A stretch of 64,000 nt of DNA from assembly GCA_022410635.1 (NCBI GenBank), contig JAJVDF010000383.1, forward strand, positions 18,762 to 82,761, read 5' to 3'. Of the stretch, positions 55,090-64,000 are shown piece after piece. This DNA is from Tretioscincus oriximinensis. Taxonomy: Eukaryota > Chordata > Lepidosauria > Squamata > Gymnophthalmidae. Position 1 is the first letter of the stretch. Each line of letters starts with the position of its first letter. The notes under the pieces are model-generated. The model did no database searches, had not been told where the DNA came from, and saw nothing but the letters and a program-made list of their open reading frames with translations. The position numbers and the translations under genes were made by a program.

Positions 55090-55482
55090 ATAAGAGACTG
55101 GCAGTAAGCCAGTAAATTGAAATTGAACTCAGACAAGAGCAGAACAGAGTATCATACTTTATAGTGTTCCTAATCCGGGAAATATGGAAACAGCTATTCT
55201 TAATGCGGTTATACTTTCACAGAAAAAGCAGATGCATAGTCTAGGGGTACAGATGAATTTATCTTCGTGTCTTGAAGTTCAAACCATATTTATGAATGAT
55301 CTATCATTTATAGCCATACTACACTGAGATAATCACAGCAATCCAAGTTCTGGTAATTTTCAAAATGGATTGCTGTAGTTTCCCAATGTTAGTGCCTGTT
55401 TTTACTGATTTTGCAATCATTTATTGTCATCCACCCTCTGCGTATAGGGCAGAGTATAAATATAAGAAAATAAACAAATTTC
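55090..55482 (+). mobile_element. Old L2-like fragment
   Basis: AAATTGAAATTGAACTCAGA, CATAGTCTAGGGGTACAG, CTTGAAGTTCAAACC and GGATTGCTGTAGTTTCCCAA correspond in order to 13620-13930 of the better copy. The 3' stem CACCCTCTGCGTATAGGGCA and tail follow. Heavily diverged, with an internal deletion. Confidence 0.6.
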
Positions 55483-55960
55483 CAAATGGATTACAGGAAC
55501 ACTTTTTAATGCACCTCAACCTATTGTACTTATCTCTGAAGTACACTGAAGCATTCCTAAGTCTAGTCTGCTGTAGACCAGTTGAAAGCTGTCTTGTGGC
55601 ATTAAAAAGGAACCAACAGCAAAAGAAATGCATCAGTATAATGTTGGATGCTAAGATTCTATATGTGATGGGAAATGTAAACTTGTTAGAATGGTTACCT
55701 AATTAGTCTAATAGTAATTAATAATAATGCTAATAATTGTGTGAAATTAACCGAGAGCAAATTGGCTTGCAAGCGGGAAGCTGGGTAGGCAGGAATGTTG
55801 GCAGCTATAGTATGCTTGGGATGACTGATTTTAAGATTTAGCCACATAATCATAAGTTTTAATAAAACTTAGTGTAAACATAGGAATAATTCCAATGGGA
55901 ACCCACAGACAATAGGAAGAAAATATATGGTACAATTCAGCAGAGTTCTTGGTCTCCCTG
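55483..55960. other. Unassigned intergenic DNA
   Basis: Nothing recognised. Confidence 0.5.
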
Positions 55961-55998
55961 GTGTGTGTGTGTGCTTATATGTGCATGCGTTGTGTGTA

Positions 55999-56046
<48 letters not shown>
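55961..56046. repeat. Compound (GT)n(GA)n microsatellite
   Basis: Two GT runs separated by an imperfect CTTATATGTGCATGC patch, then an uninterrupted GA run of about 28 bp. A likely polymorphic marker. Confidence 0.95.
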
Positions 56047-56048
<2 letters not shown>

Positions 56049-56600
56049 ATAGATAGGCTAAAAAGTGTTTTGAAATGAGGTTTGAGTTGTAATGTATCAA
56101 AATAAAGTTCTATTTGAAATTCTCATATTAAATTAATAGTTAGTGATCAGAAGGCTATGCAGGATTCTGCATGAAATAATTTCAAGGTTAAGAGTGGAAA
56201 TTAGCCTGGATTGTGGTGGACTAGAATAGTAATATGGGCTAAGGGGGACTTCTTATTAAAGATAAGATGAATGACTCAGAATAATGTGTTCTTTATTTTA
56301 TAAGAGGCTAACTAAAGGCTGAATTAAACTAGGATTTCAGAGTTTTATCACAGGTGTGTCAGCAGATAATGTTTGCATAATTATGTTCTTAGTTCCATTT
56401 TTGCTAATCAAATGGAACTTAATAATTTATATATAAAAACAAAAAGGTGGGGACCAGAAGAAGAGTATAATGGGGGTCACAGAATGTTGGAAAGTGATGC
56501 TGGCGGAGAACTAGTAAGGAAAAGTAATGAATAGATGAAGAGGACCCCATGGGGCTAGGGTATTCTCTAGTATTATAACATATGTATAATTCAGAATAGT
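56047..56600. other. Unassigned intergenic DNA
   Basis: Nothing recognised. Confidence 0.5.
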
Positions 56601-57105
56601 AGCCTTATGAAACCAATTTGCAACATCTGGGCCTCTTCAGCCTNGAAAGACAGCATTTGAGAGGTGATGCAATTGAAGTGTATAAAATCATGGACGGNAT
56701 GGATAAGGTGAACAGAGAAAAAATGTTTTCTCTATTGCATAACACTAGGACCAGGGGGCATTCTTTGAAGCTGATGGGGAGAAGAGTGAGGACTGACAAC
56801 GGAAAGTATTTTTTCACCCAGAGGGTCATCGGCATTTGGAATTTACTTCCAGAAGAGGTGGTGGTAGCTAGCAGCCTGGATAGATTTAAGACAGGATTAG
56901 ACAAGTTCATGTAAGCCAAGTGTATAAACAGATACTAAATCGGATGTCTTGATATTGCTTCCGAGAGGGAGCAACAGGCAGGATTCCTGACGTGCCATTT
57001 ACAGGGCATCAAGAACAGTTGAAGATTTTGCCTTCTTCTGTTCCAGACTGCCCAGGTGCANTTGGTGGGCCTCTGTGTGAGACAGAATGCTGGACTAGAT
57101 AGCAG
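56601..57105 (+). mobile_element. CR1 LINE 3' end with open C-terminal RT frame
   Basis: The frame 56618-56914 is open and encodes the CR1 ORF2 C-terminus: HLRGDAIEVYKIMD, REKMFSLLHNTRTRGHSLKL, KYFFTQRVIGIWNLLPEEVV, SSLDRFKTGLDKFM. The 3' UTR follows (GGCAGGATTCCTGACGTGCC, TGGTGGGCCTCTGTGTGAGA) and breaks off at CTGGACTAGAT, before the terminal repeats. Two Ns interrupt the frame. Confidence 0.9.
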
Positions 57106-57249
57106 CTCATACAAATGTTTTGTTGCACCTTAGAGGTTATCAGGAAGCACCTGAAATAAATTTATTTACAAATGTTCATGCTAACAACTTTGTTCTTGTT
57201 AGGCCCTAAGACTAAAAATATATATTGTACCCAGGACACCATTACCCCT
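57106..57249. other. Short unassigned stretch
   Basis: Nothing recognised between the CR1 break and the family X MITE. Confidence 0.4.
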
Positions 57250-57413
57250 GGCTGCATGCACTCCATGACATAAAAATTNGTATAAAGTTATATTCTTGAA
57301 TACAGGAATCGCGTGTCTGTGCACACAAAACATCTATATTCTGTGGTGAACCATCTTGTGCTTAACCTCGTCTCAGTCCAATTGAGGTAGAAATATGCTG
57401 TGTGCACGCAGCC
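57250..57413 (-). mobile_element. MITE family X, internally deleted copy (about 164 bp)
   Basis: Both termini present: GGCTGCATGCACTCCATGAC at left and TGTGTGCACGCAGCC at right. ATCGCGTGTCTGTGCACACA matches the reverse strand of 40866-41273 near its right end. About 245 bp of interior is missing. Confidence 0.65.
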
Positions 57414-57949
57414 TAAGTTCAGCCTGCAGTCAGGGGGCTGGAATTTGTGAATGTACAGACTTTATGAGGTAATTGGTACCAAATTTTTGGTTGTAAAAGA
57501 TTTGAATACTGCGAGGCAATAGAAATAATATCTTTTTGAACACTCACCTTTAGGGTAACAGCCTAAAACTGCATGTTTGCAGATATGTTATCTCATAAAG
57601 CTGGAGCTCATAAAGCATGGCTTATTTGTATTCCAAATCTGCTTCNCTTTCAACCCTTCCTATGGAAGGTTTTTTTGTTGCTATTGTTGAAGGACTAATA
57701 GTCTGAGGCAGATTTGCAACAAGTTTGTGTGCACTCCCATTTCTAATGTCTAATTTATATCATTCAATCTTCTGGTGCAGAGACTGTCCTGTTTACCCAA
57801 TGTGGGGAGTTGAAGGCATTGTTGATTGAGGATGTCCACACCACCATACCTATTTGCAGTTCTACTGCTACTCAGTCATAGAGTCTGATGTACATAGTCT
57901 GTCCAAGAGTTCTTCACTCCATTGCATCTGAACAAGTAGACTTATTTTA
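57414..57949. other. Unassigned intergenic DNA
   Basis: Nothing recognised. Confidence 0.5.
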
Positions 57950-58500
57950 AGAAACCTCATTCTACCAAGTTTTTCTGCATCTAATAATTCATTCCACTGT
58001 GTTAATATACCCAAATTGGTTGCTAGGAGAGTTCACAGTAGGAGCTGGTTGGAAAACCATGTTATTAAGTAATTAGCTACAAAATTATAACCCAGCAAAA
58101 TGTATAGGTAATATTTCCAGTTCTCCACATGCTTAATTATTATGATCAGCCACAGAAGGTTTATCAGATATTAATTGACTAAGAAAATATATTTTATTGC
58201 TCTTAGTGTATTAATTGACATCTGATTTCAACTTGTTAGATACCAATTAATTAGCCCCACGCTGCTGGCACAACAAGAATTAATTAATACATACAAATAG
58301 CTCAGATTAATGTGCAAGTGACAGATGGTACTTTTTATGTCACCTTTGGAGCTATTACCTTTAAAATAGCCTTTTGCTTAATCACACCTTGTTGCCTGAA
58401 TAATACAGGAACAGCATTTGTGTACAGGATGTTATTACCTGTGAGGGAGGATGTGCTGGCTTTGACTAAATTTAGGATCATGTCCTCCTAAGTGCTTCCT
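57950..58500. promoter_or_regulatory. Candidate conserved enhancer, TAATTA-rich
   Basis: A repeat-free block with clustered homeodomain cores: TTAATTGAC (twice), CCAATTAATTAGC, GAATTAATTAATAC, AGATTAATG, plus TTACCTTTAAAATAGCC and TGTCACCTTTGGAGC. It has no ORF. Density of these sites and the lack of repeats fit a developmental enhancer, but AT-rich DNA also gives such motifs by chance. Confidence 0.25.
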
Positions 58501-59657
58501 TTGAAATAAAGCAAAGGTCCCACTGAATCATCTAGATATTTTTTTTACTTCTTAGTTTAACAACATTTAATATTACTGTATCTCCCACTCCAATAAAATA
58601 CCAACCTCCTTAGCCTGCTTAATTTCCGAGATCGTATAATGACTGTATTCAGAATCAGCATTCAAAATTTTGCAGTTCATCCCACTATTGAGTTTTAGCT
58701 TAAAGGGGAAACACTTTAAAATTAGATAGAACATTATTCACCTATACATAAGGCTCTCATGCTATGTTTTCTCATCAAGTGTTTCTCTAGTAGCTGTTTC
58801 TCACAGGCATACTGTGAATTTTACATTTGAGTATTGTGTAAGCAAGCAATGTTTCCTTCAAACTTCGACTTCTCTTAATCATAAAACTTTACAATAATGT
58901 TAAATGCCATTTATATGCTTTTCACAACATAAGTTGTATCCAGATAACGTTTTCAAAATTTCACATTTTTATTTGAAAGTCCATTTAGAAACATCTTGCA
59001 TATTTGTAATAAGTGAATACTCTAGAAACAGTGTGGTTTCATTTGAGTCTGTAATGACAGACATTTTCCATGCATTTTCTTTACCCTCACTTGAAGCCTC
59101 AGAAAACTTAATGTTTAAGATTTCATAGCTTTGAGGGTATCTGTTTCTTTAAATGCGGTTGGACAGTAGATTATATAAACAGGGAGGTAGGTATTTTCTG
59201 CAAAGTGGACAATTCACTGTTGACACCTATAGTCAAGGTATTGCCTGAAATGGATCCTAATAAGGTAGGTTCCCTAGTCCATGTTCATATAACTGTTTGG
59301 AGGACATTTTGTGTATCTGGTGTTTCTTTAACAATATTGTTTTCATATAATCATATACCTTCCTCCAACTTAGATCATCTGCAATCATTCTTATTTTTTT
59401 AATTGTCTCTATAACTACCAATTGGGGGCATNATTTTGGCTTAAATTGAAGATCCAGACTTTAGTTTTGAAATTTCTTATATCCTGTTTTATTTCACAGT
59501 GTTCCATTGAACAACATTCACAGCCATCAACAGTATTAGGGCTGTGAAATGAGCAGGCATCCATGACCAGTGTTCCTGCTATGGCAAGATATTTTTTCTG
59601 TAGAAATAATATATATACATTTTTAGAATAACATACGCAAAAGACTACAAAAACATA
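58501..59657. other. Unassigned intergenic DNA
   Basis: Nothing recognised. Confidence 0.5.
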
Positions 59658-59995
59658 AAAGGAGCCCTAATAAAGCTCATCTAGTCCAGCATTCTGTTGC
59701 CTAAGAAAGCAAAAGAAAGCAAAACCTTCACTTGGAATTTGAGGAATACTGCCTGTTTCTACATTTCAGAAGCAGTATCAAGAGATCTATCCAAGTAGCA
59801 ATTGATACACTTGGTTTCCATGGATTTTTCTAATCCTGTCTTAAAACTATCCATAGACAAATGACTCTGTTTAAAAACAATCTAACAAACAAAAATCAAC
59901 ATTTGCCTTGTCTGTCCTAATGCTTTTGCCCATCAACTTCATACAATGACCCCTGGTTCCAGTAGTNTGACAGAGAAAATAATAATTCCCCCCTC
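59658..59995 (-). mobile_element. CR1 3' end, antisense
   Basis: AACATAAAAGGAGCCCTAAT, CATCTAGTCCAGCATTCTGT, TTTTTCTAATCCTGTCTTAA, TGTCTGTCCTAATGCTTTTG: aligned with 23415-23850, with an insertion of A-rich sequence. Confidence 0.85.
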
Positions 59996-60117
59996 ATTTG
60001 AGTTGCTAAAGATGCAAAGATTGGGCTGTGTTCTTCTTGCCTGCTGCATTTATATAACACTGTGTTCAGAATAACTGTGAACCTAGAATGAGATCAATGA
60101 GGAGGGATAATGAAGTA

Positions 60118-60412
60118 CAGGAACACAAGAATATAAAAAGATCCAGGCTGAATTGGCCATTGCATTCTGTCTCACACAGTGGCCTTCCAATTGCACTACT
60201 GTATCCNTCCCATGCATGATTTTATATACTTCAATTTGATCACCTCTTAAGCAGCATCTTTTGAGGCTAAAGAGGCCTAGACATTGCTCCCTGTTTCATA
60301 AGGGTGATGCTTTAGCATATTGATTATTCTTGTNGCTCTTTTTTTTTGGCATCTTCTCAGATTTTGCAATATCCTTTCTAAGGTGTGGTAACCAGAATTG
60401 TACACAGAAAGT
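60118..60412 (-). mobile_element. CR1 3' end, antisense, internally deleted
   Basis: It begins at the CR1 3' terminus (ACACAAGAATATAAAAAGAT, TTCTGTCTCACACAGTGGCC), then jumps to CCATGCATGATTTTATATAC and runs to GGTGTGGTAACCAGAATTGT. About 300 bp of the element is missing. Confidence 0.8.
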
Positions 60413-60984
60413 GACACGATTTCCTGTTTACCTCATTTTTTAATTTTTCCCATTTTCATCTTTCCATTTTTTGACTGGTCTGCGTTCAAAGAAATAACTT
60501 TTGACGGAGTNAATCAGCCTGCACCATTTATTTAAACAAATGCATGGTCATTAATAACGCATACATATTTTAGTATTTTGGAAGTGTCTGAATGTTAGCG
60601 CTTATGCCCTGTTTACACAAGCCCAATAATGCATTTTAGACATATGTTACTACATATCTACAGCACATTAAAGGGTTAGAGCCCTAAAACACATTTTTGA
60701 GCCTTAATCTGGTTTTTTTTTTTCTTTTAATGCAAATCTAATTTGTGAATGACTCCTTTCTGTCCACCCCCTGCCTCAGCATGATCCTAATGCATAGATG
60801 TGTTATAAATATAAGGATCACGATGGTTCAAGTCCGGCTCTTCTGCAAGAGGTATTCTTTGATTATTTTATCCCAACTTCTATAAGACTAAGGTCTTTTT
60901 CTTTTCAAAGTAGAATATTCTTGTCCTCTTCATACACTCCTTAGATGTAAGGCAAATGCAAGCTGGAGCACATCTACAGCCTTT
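60413..60984. other. Unassigned intergenic DNA
   Basis: Nothing recognised. Confidence 0.5.
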
Positions 60985-61360
60985 TTACACTTGGACTAGG
61001 GAATAGCTCAAGCAGTTAGTAGGAACAAAGCATTCAGATTGCTAATTGCTTCACTTTTCCCCAAGACCTCCAAAAGCAAGTAATGTAGAATTACATCATG
61101 TGGACTGCTTTTAAATAGTCCACATTCGTTCCAAGGCAGTAGAAACATTCCTGCAGATAGTGCATGTATTTTAATCTATTCTTTCTGTGTTCGACATGTC
61201 ATGATGACATATTTTCACTGCATTACAGGAGAAGGGGATAGTTAGGCATGCTGAACACAGAAAGGCTAAAGATGTTCTGCTCCTGGGCTAGGAGCATGTT
61301 CCTGCTATGTGAGTACAAAAGTCAGGAAGCATTTTCCTCAGCCAGTNGATGGTAATAGTT
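60985..61360 (+). mobile_element. Interspersed repeat family Z, copy 2
   Basis: CTTTTTACACTTGGACTAGG, TTGCTTCACTTTTCCCC, GTAGAAACATTCCTGCAGAT, CGACATGTCATGATGACATA: the same order as 48410-48780, same orientation. Confidence 0.55.
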
Positions 61361-61426
61361 CAAAAAAGTTATTCTTTGAAGGTAAATGTCTGAAAAAGCA
61401 ACTTCTTAATGTAAATAATTCTTGGT

Positions 61427-61637
61427 GATAGTTGTCTGGATGTAGCCTCCGGGATGGAGCAACAGGCAGGACTCTAGAAATACCATTTGCAGGGAGTCAC
61501 GAACAGGAGCAGCATATTTTGCTTTCCTCTGTTTGTACTGCCCAGGTGCATCTGGTGGGCCTCTGTGTGACACAGAATGCTGGACTCGATGGGCTGTGGC
61601 CTGATCCAGTATGGCTCTTCTTATGTTCTTATGTTCA
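61427..61637 (+). mobile_element. CR1 3' end
   Basis: ATAGTTGTCTGGATGTAGCC, GGAGCAACAGGCAGGACTCT, CTGGACTCGATGGGCTGTGG, ending CTTCTTATGTTCTTATG. Nearly identical to 49805-50005, so both are recent insertions of one subfamily. Confidence 0.9.
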
Positions 61638-61654
61638 GAAGAAGTATATATGTC

Positions 61655-61705
61655 TACAAAAGCTTATGCCACCCACTTTTCTCCTGTTAGTCTCAAAGTG
61701 CTACT
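61655..61705. repeat. Fragment of foldback repeat F
   Basis: AAAAGCTTATGCCACCCACT, TTTCTCCTGTTAGTCTCAAA, GTGCTACTAAC: identical in order to the right arm at 48886-48934. Confidence 0.8.
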
Positions 61706-62650
61706 AACGCCTTTGTTGGTGAAACAAAATTACTCCTCATTTTCTGGACAGTTTTCCTAGTTCTACGAAGTGGAGCCTATTTTCATTCTCAAACAGGGTT
61801 ATACAAACTTTGGGAAGTAGTGGTAGCAAAAATGGGAGGTATGCAAGAGTTGGCTTATTCTCATAGTGATGAACAAACTATGCATAGTTGACTTCTAGTG
61901 CTTTTCCAAATATCATGAGAGGAGAGTAGCAGTTGCCAATATAGTACAAAGGAACACAGTGGAATACATGAGAGTTTTCATTTATGTCAGCAGATCTGAA
62001 TTTTCCACTCCATTTAACTGTTCCACGTCTCCTATAAAAACTGCACAGAGCTAAAATGAACAAATAAAAGAGCTAATTTTTTCTGCATAATGTTCAATCA
62101 TCTTTACAGTGCTACACAGTATACAAGAATTGTATATTGCTTTTACATGCGAAACTGGAAAGGCTTGGAGAAATGGACTGATAAGAGAAGGTGACAAATA
62201 CAAGATACCTTCAGAATTTGCAAATGATTGGCAATCTCTGTTTATAAACTGCTTAGATGGAAGTATAGTTTGTTAGTGATGAATCTCTTTTTTTCCATTA
62301 CACTTTAAATCTGTTTCCTCACCCAATTCATTTTGCAGAAGGGTGAAATTCTTGTGGAAATTCATGTTGTGGCCTGGTGCCAGAATTTTGTTTGAGAGAA
62401 GACAGTTTTTGCCTCAAGCACATCAATGTCATGCCATTTACTCTGCCAGACAACATCTGTGCTTATTGTTAAACATCTGTATGCATCTTGGCTGTAGTCA
62501 ACCCCAGATGAGTATGGATGAATGTCTATCATTTACATCTGATGATCTTGCTTAGGGAAAAACAGCACAGAAGAACAGGTTTTAAGTAAACTGTGGAACT
62601 ATTAAAATGATACAGGTTTTGTGTGATGTATTCAGTGCCAAAAGACTGAC
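61706..62650. other. Unassigned intergenic DNA
   Basis: Nothing recognised. Confidence 0.5.
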
Positions 62651-63075
62651 AGCCCTTTCTGCACTAGGTCTTTTTACAGATTGTATCCCAGAGTAGAGAT
62701 CCTATTTAAGATTACCAGAAGAAAGCAGGACAATAGTGATACAACTTTAATGGGGATTTTGAAAAGACATTATAAGCAGCACCTGTTGTAATTGCTTTGT
62801 TTGTACACCCAATCCTGCCAATTGCTAGGCTGAAAATTGGGATGGCACATAGAAGAGACGATTTTTTTTATCAAGTGCAGCTTATAATGTCCACAGCACC
62901 TGGAGTTGGGGAAGAAAATAACCTTCTTATACCCATTAAAGGTACAAAGTTCCATCCTGATTTTCATATGGTAACCCTACTATTTGCATACATGTGATTT
63001 GCTGGACTTCATGAACAAATGGTTTGCTTATTTTCAGAGACATGGTTTGTAATATGGACCAGTGCAGAAAGGGCC
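62651..63075. mobile_element. MITE family R, full copy carrying a nested MITE
   Basis: Left end GCCCTTTCTGCACTAGGTCT; right end in reverse GGCCCTTTCTGCACTGGTCC. Flanks ACTGACAG and ACTGATAG suggest an 8-bp duplication with one mismatch, though the exact first base of the TIR is ambiguous. Without the nested element the host copy is about 153 bp, the size of the 27714 copy. Confidence 0.7.
62708..62979 (-). mobile_element. hAT-like MITE nested in family R
   Basis: Right end in reverse TAGGGTTACCATATGAAAAT; left end AGATTACCAGAAGAAAGC is a weaker inverted match. CTATTT lies on both sides (62702-62707 and 62980-62985), part of a likely target duplication. Interior GCAGGACAAT and AACTTTAATGG blocks recur at 3955-3995. 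Non-coding. Confidence 0.65.
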
Positions 63076-64000
63076 ACTGATAGAACAGATTGGGGTAAAA
63101 GAACCAAGCAAAATCTGGCTGTAATCTGTGTATGACACCAGTAAGAAAATATTCCCATAGTTTCTAACTTTCTTTTTCAAATGAGACAAACAGGAGAGAA
63201 GTGAAAGATTGTGTCTTCCTGACTGAGCCTGCATTTTGTACATTATGAGAAAAATGCAGGTTTCATAAAATGTAATGAACCCAACATTGATTTTTTTTTG
63301 TTCAAATGGAAGATTGTAACTTGTCAACTGAATGGTTTTTTTAAAACATTGGCTTTCCATTTTCACAGCCATTCTAAATCTCCATTACAGTCATTGGCAT
63401 CACTTTCAGAGTTTCAAAATGAAGTCAAGCATACCCAATCCACCTTATAACTGACCTTTCAATTTTTTGCCATGGAAACAAGATTGCTAGTTTGATAAAC
63501 GGGCATCAAACTTCAAAGAACATAAGAAAGTCTGCAGTTTTAGATGGTCAGGATAAAATGAAAGTATTCAAGCTTTTAATTTCTTTTTCTTTTTTATGCC
63601 ACCATGGAAAAGAATTATCTAGGTCCAATTCAGAAACAATTACAGCTTCAAAAGAGACCATTATTATTTATTTCTTTAGAAAATGGCAATTTCTTCACCA
63701 TAACTGGTAGACTTTGCCTGCAGGCCCACAAAGGGGGGAAAAAAGCATTTGAGTTATGTTATGAAAGAAATTGGTCGCTAGCCATGCCACACTTTCCTTC
63801 CTNCTGTCGTAAATACAAGCAAAGAAACCTTTAAACAGATCAGAGACAAGCTATCTGGATCATAAAGATCAGTTACATCCTGGGTACTGAAGTCTATGAT
63901 CCTGTAATGCTGAGCATGCTCTGTAAGGTATAGGAGGAATATATGCGAATCTCTTGCTGCTTTCTTTGCTTCAGAGCCGACACACGAAAACTTAAAAAGG
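63076..64000. other. Unassigned intergenic DNA
   Basis: Nothing recognised up to the window end. Confidence 0.5.

Noticed and set aside
1..64000. Prokaryotic-style operon or defence system
   Set aside because: No long ORFs, no ribosome-binding-site pattern, dense vertebrate LINE/SINE content.

Overview
The window is nuclear DNA of an amniote, most likely a squamate reptile (lizard, gecko or snake). The evidence is the repeat content: many 5'-truncated CR1 and L2 LINE tails, tRNA-derived SINEs that end in an L2-like tail, and hAT-type MITEs. The DNA is AT-rich and carries isolated single Ns of the kind left by ambiguous bases in a draft assembly. I found no intact host gene, no convincing multi-exon structure, no tRNA or rRNA gene and no CRISPR array. 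It reads as intergenic or long-intron sequence. Nearly all open frames are chance ORFs or decayed transposon reading frames.

Layout. 0-5 kb: L2 tail, a 193-bp MITE with a perfect 7-bp target duplication, a miRNA-like hairpin, an antisense L2 tail, a hAT MITE with a perfect 8-bp target duplication, a Gypsy-like LTR remnant. 5-12 kb: L2/SINE cluster, a possible solo LTR followed by an unexplained 256-codon ORF (7213-7983), SINE, CR1, a second hAT MITE. 12-26 kb: MITEs, the best preserved L2 reverse-transcriptase fragment (13611-14500) and its sister (24605-25252), a compound tetranucleotide repeat, a perfect 60-bp palindrome (21447-21506), a long CR1 tail, a truncated hAT MITE with an internal foldback. 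26-45 kb: sparser, with CR1 tails, three MITE families near 38-41 kb, and an exon-like interval with strong splice signals. 45-55 kb: a full hAT MITE with a 200-bp internal foldback, a near-perfect 160-bp inverted repeat (48789-48948), and the longest LINE here, a second L2 lineage (51818-54150, minus) that keeps a YADD motif and is interrupted by a SINE. 55-64 kb: a GT/GA microsatellite, CR1 tails, a homeodomain-site-rich repeat-free block (57950-58500), and a MITE nested inside another MITE (62651-63075).

The elements form a retroposon ecology. CR1 and L2 would supply reverse transcriptase; the SINEs carry L2-like 3' tails and were probably mobilised by L2; the MITEs depend on absent hAT-like transposases. 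Several MITE families recur two to six times within 64 kb, which allows comparison inside the window. I did not find a new multi-gene system. The best leads are the hAT family with conserved internal foldbacks, the perfect palindrome, the SINE with a tRNA-like head, and the ORF at 7213. Repeat names are assigned by recognition, not by database search, and most boundaries are good to about 10-30 bp.
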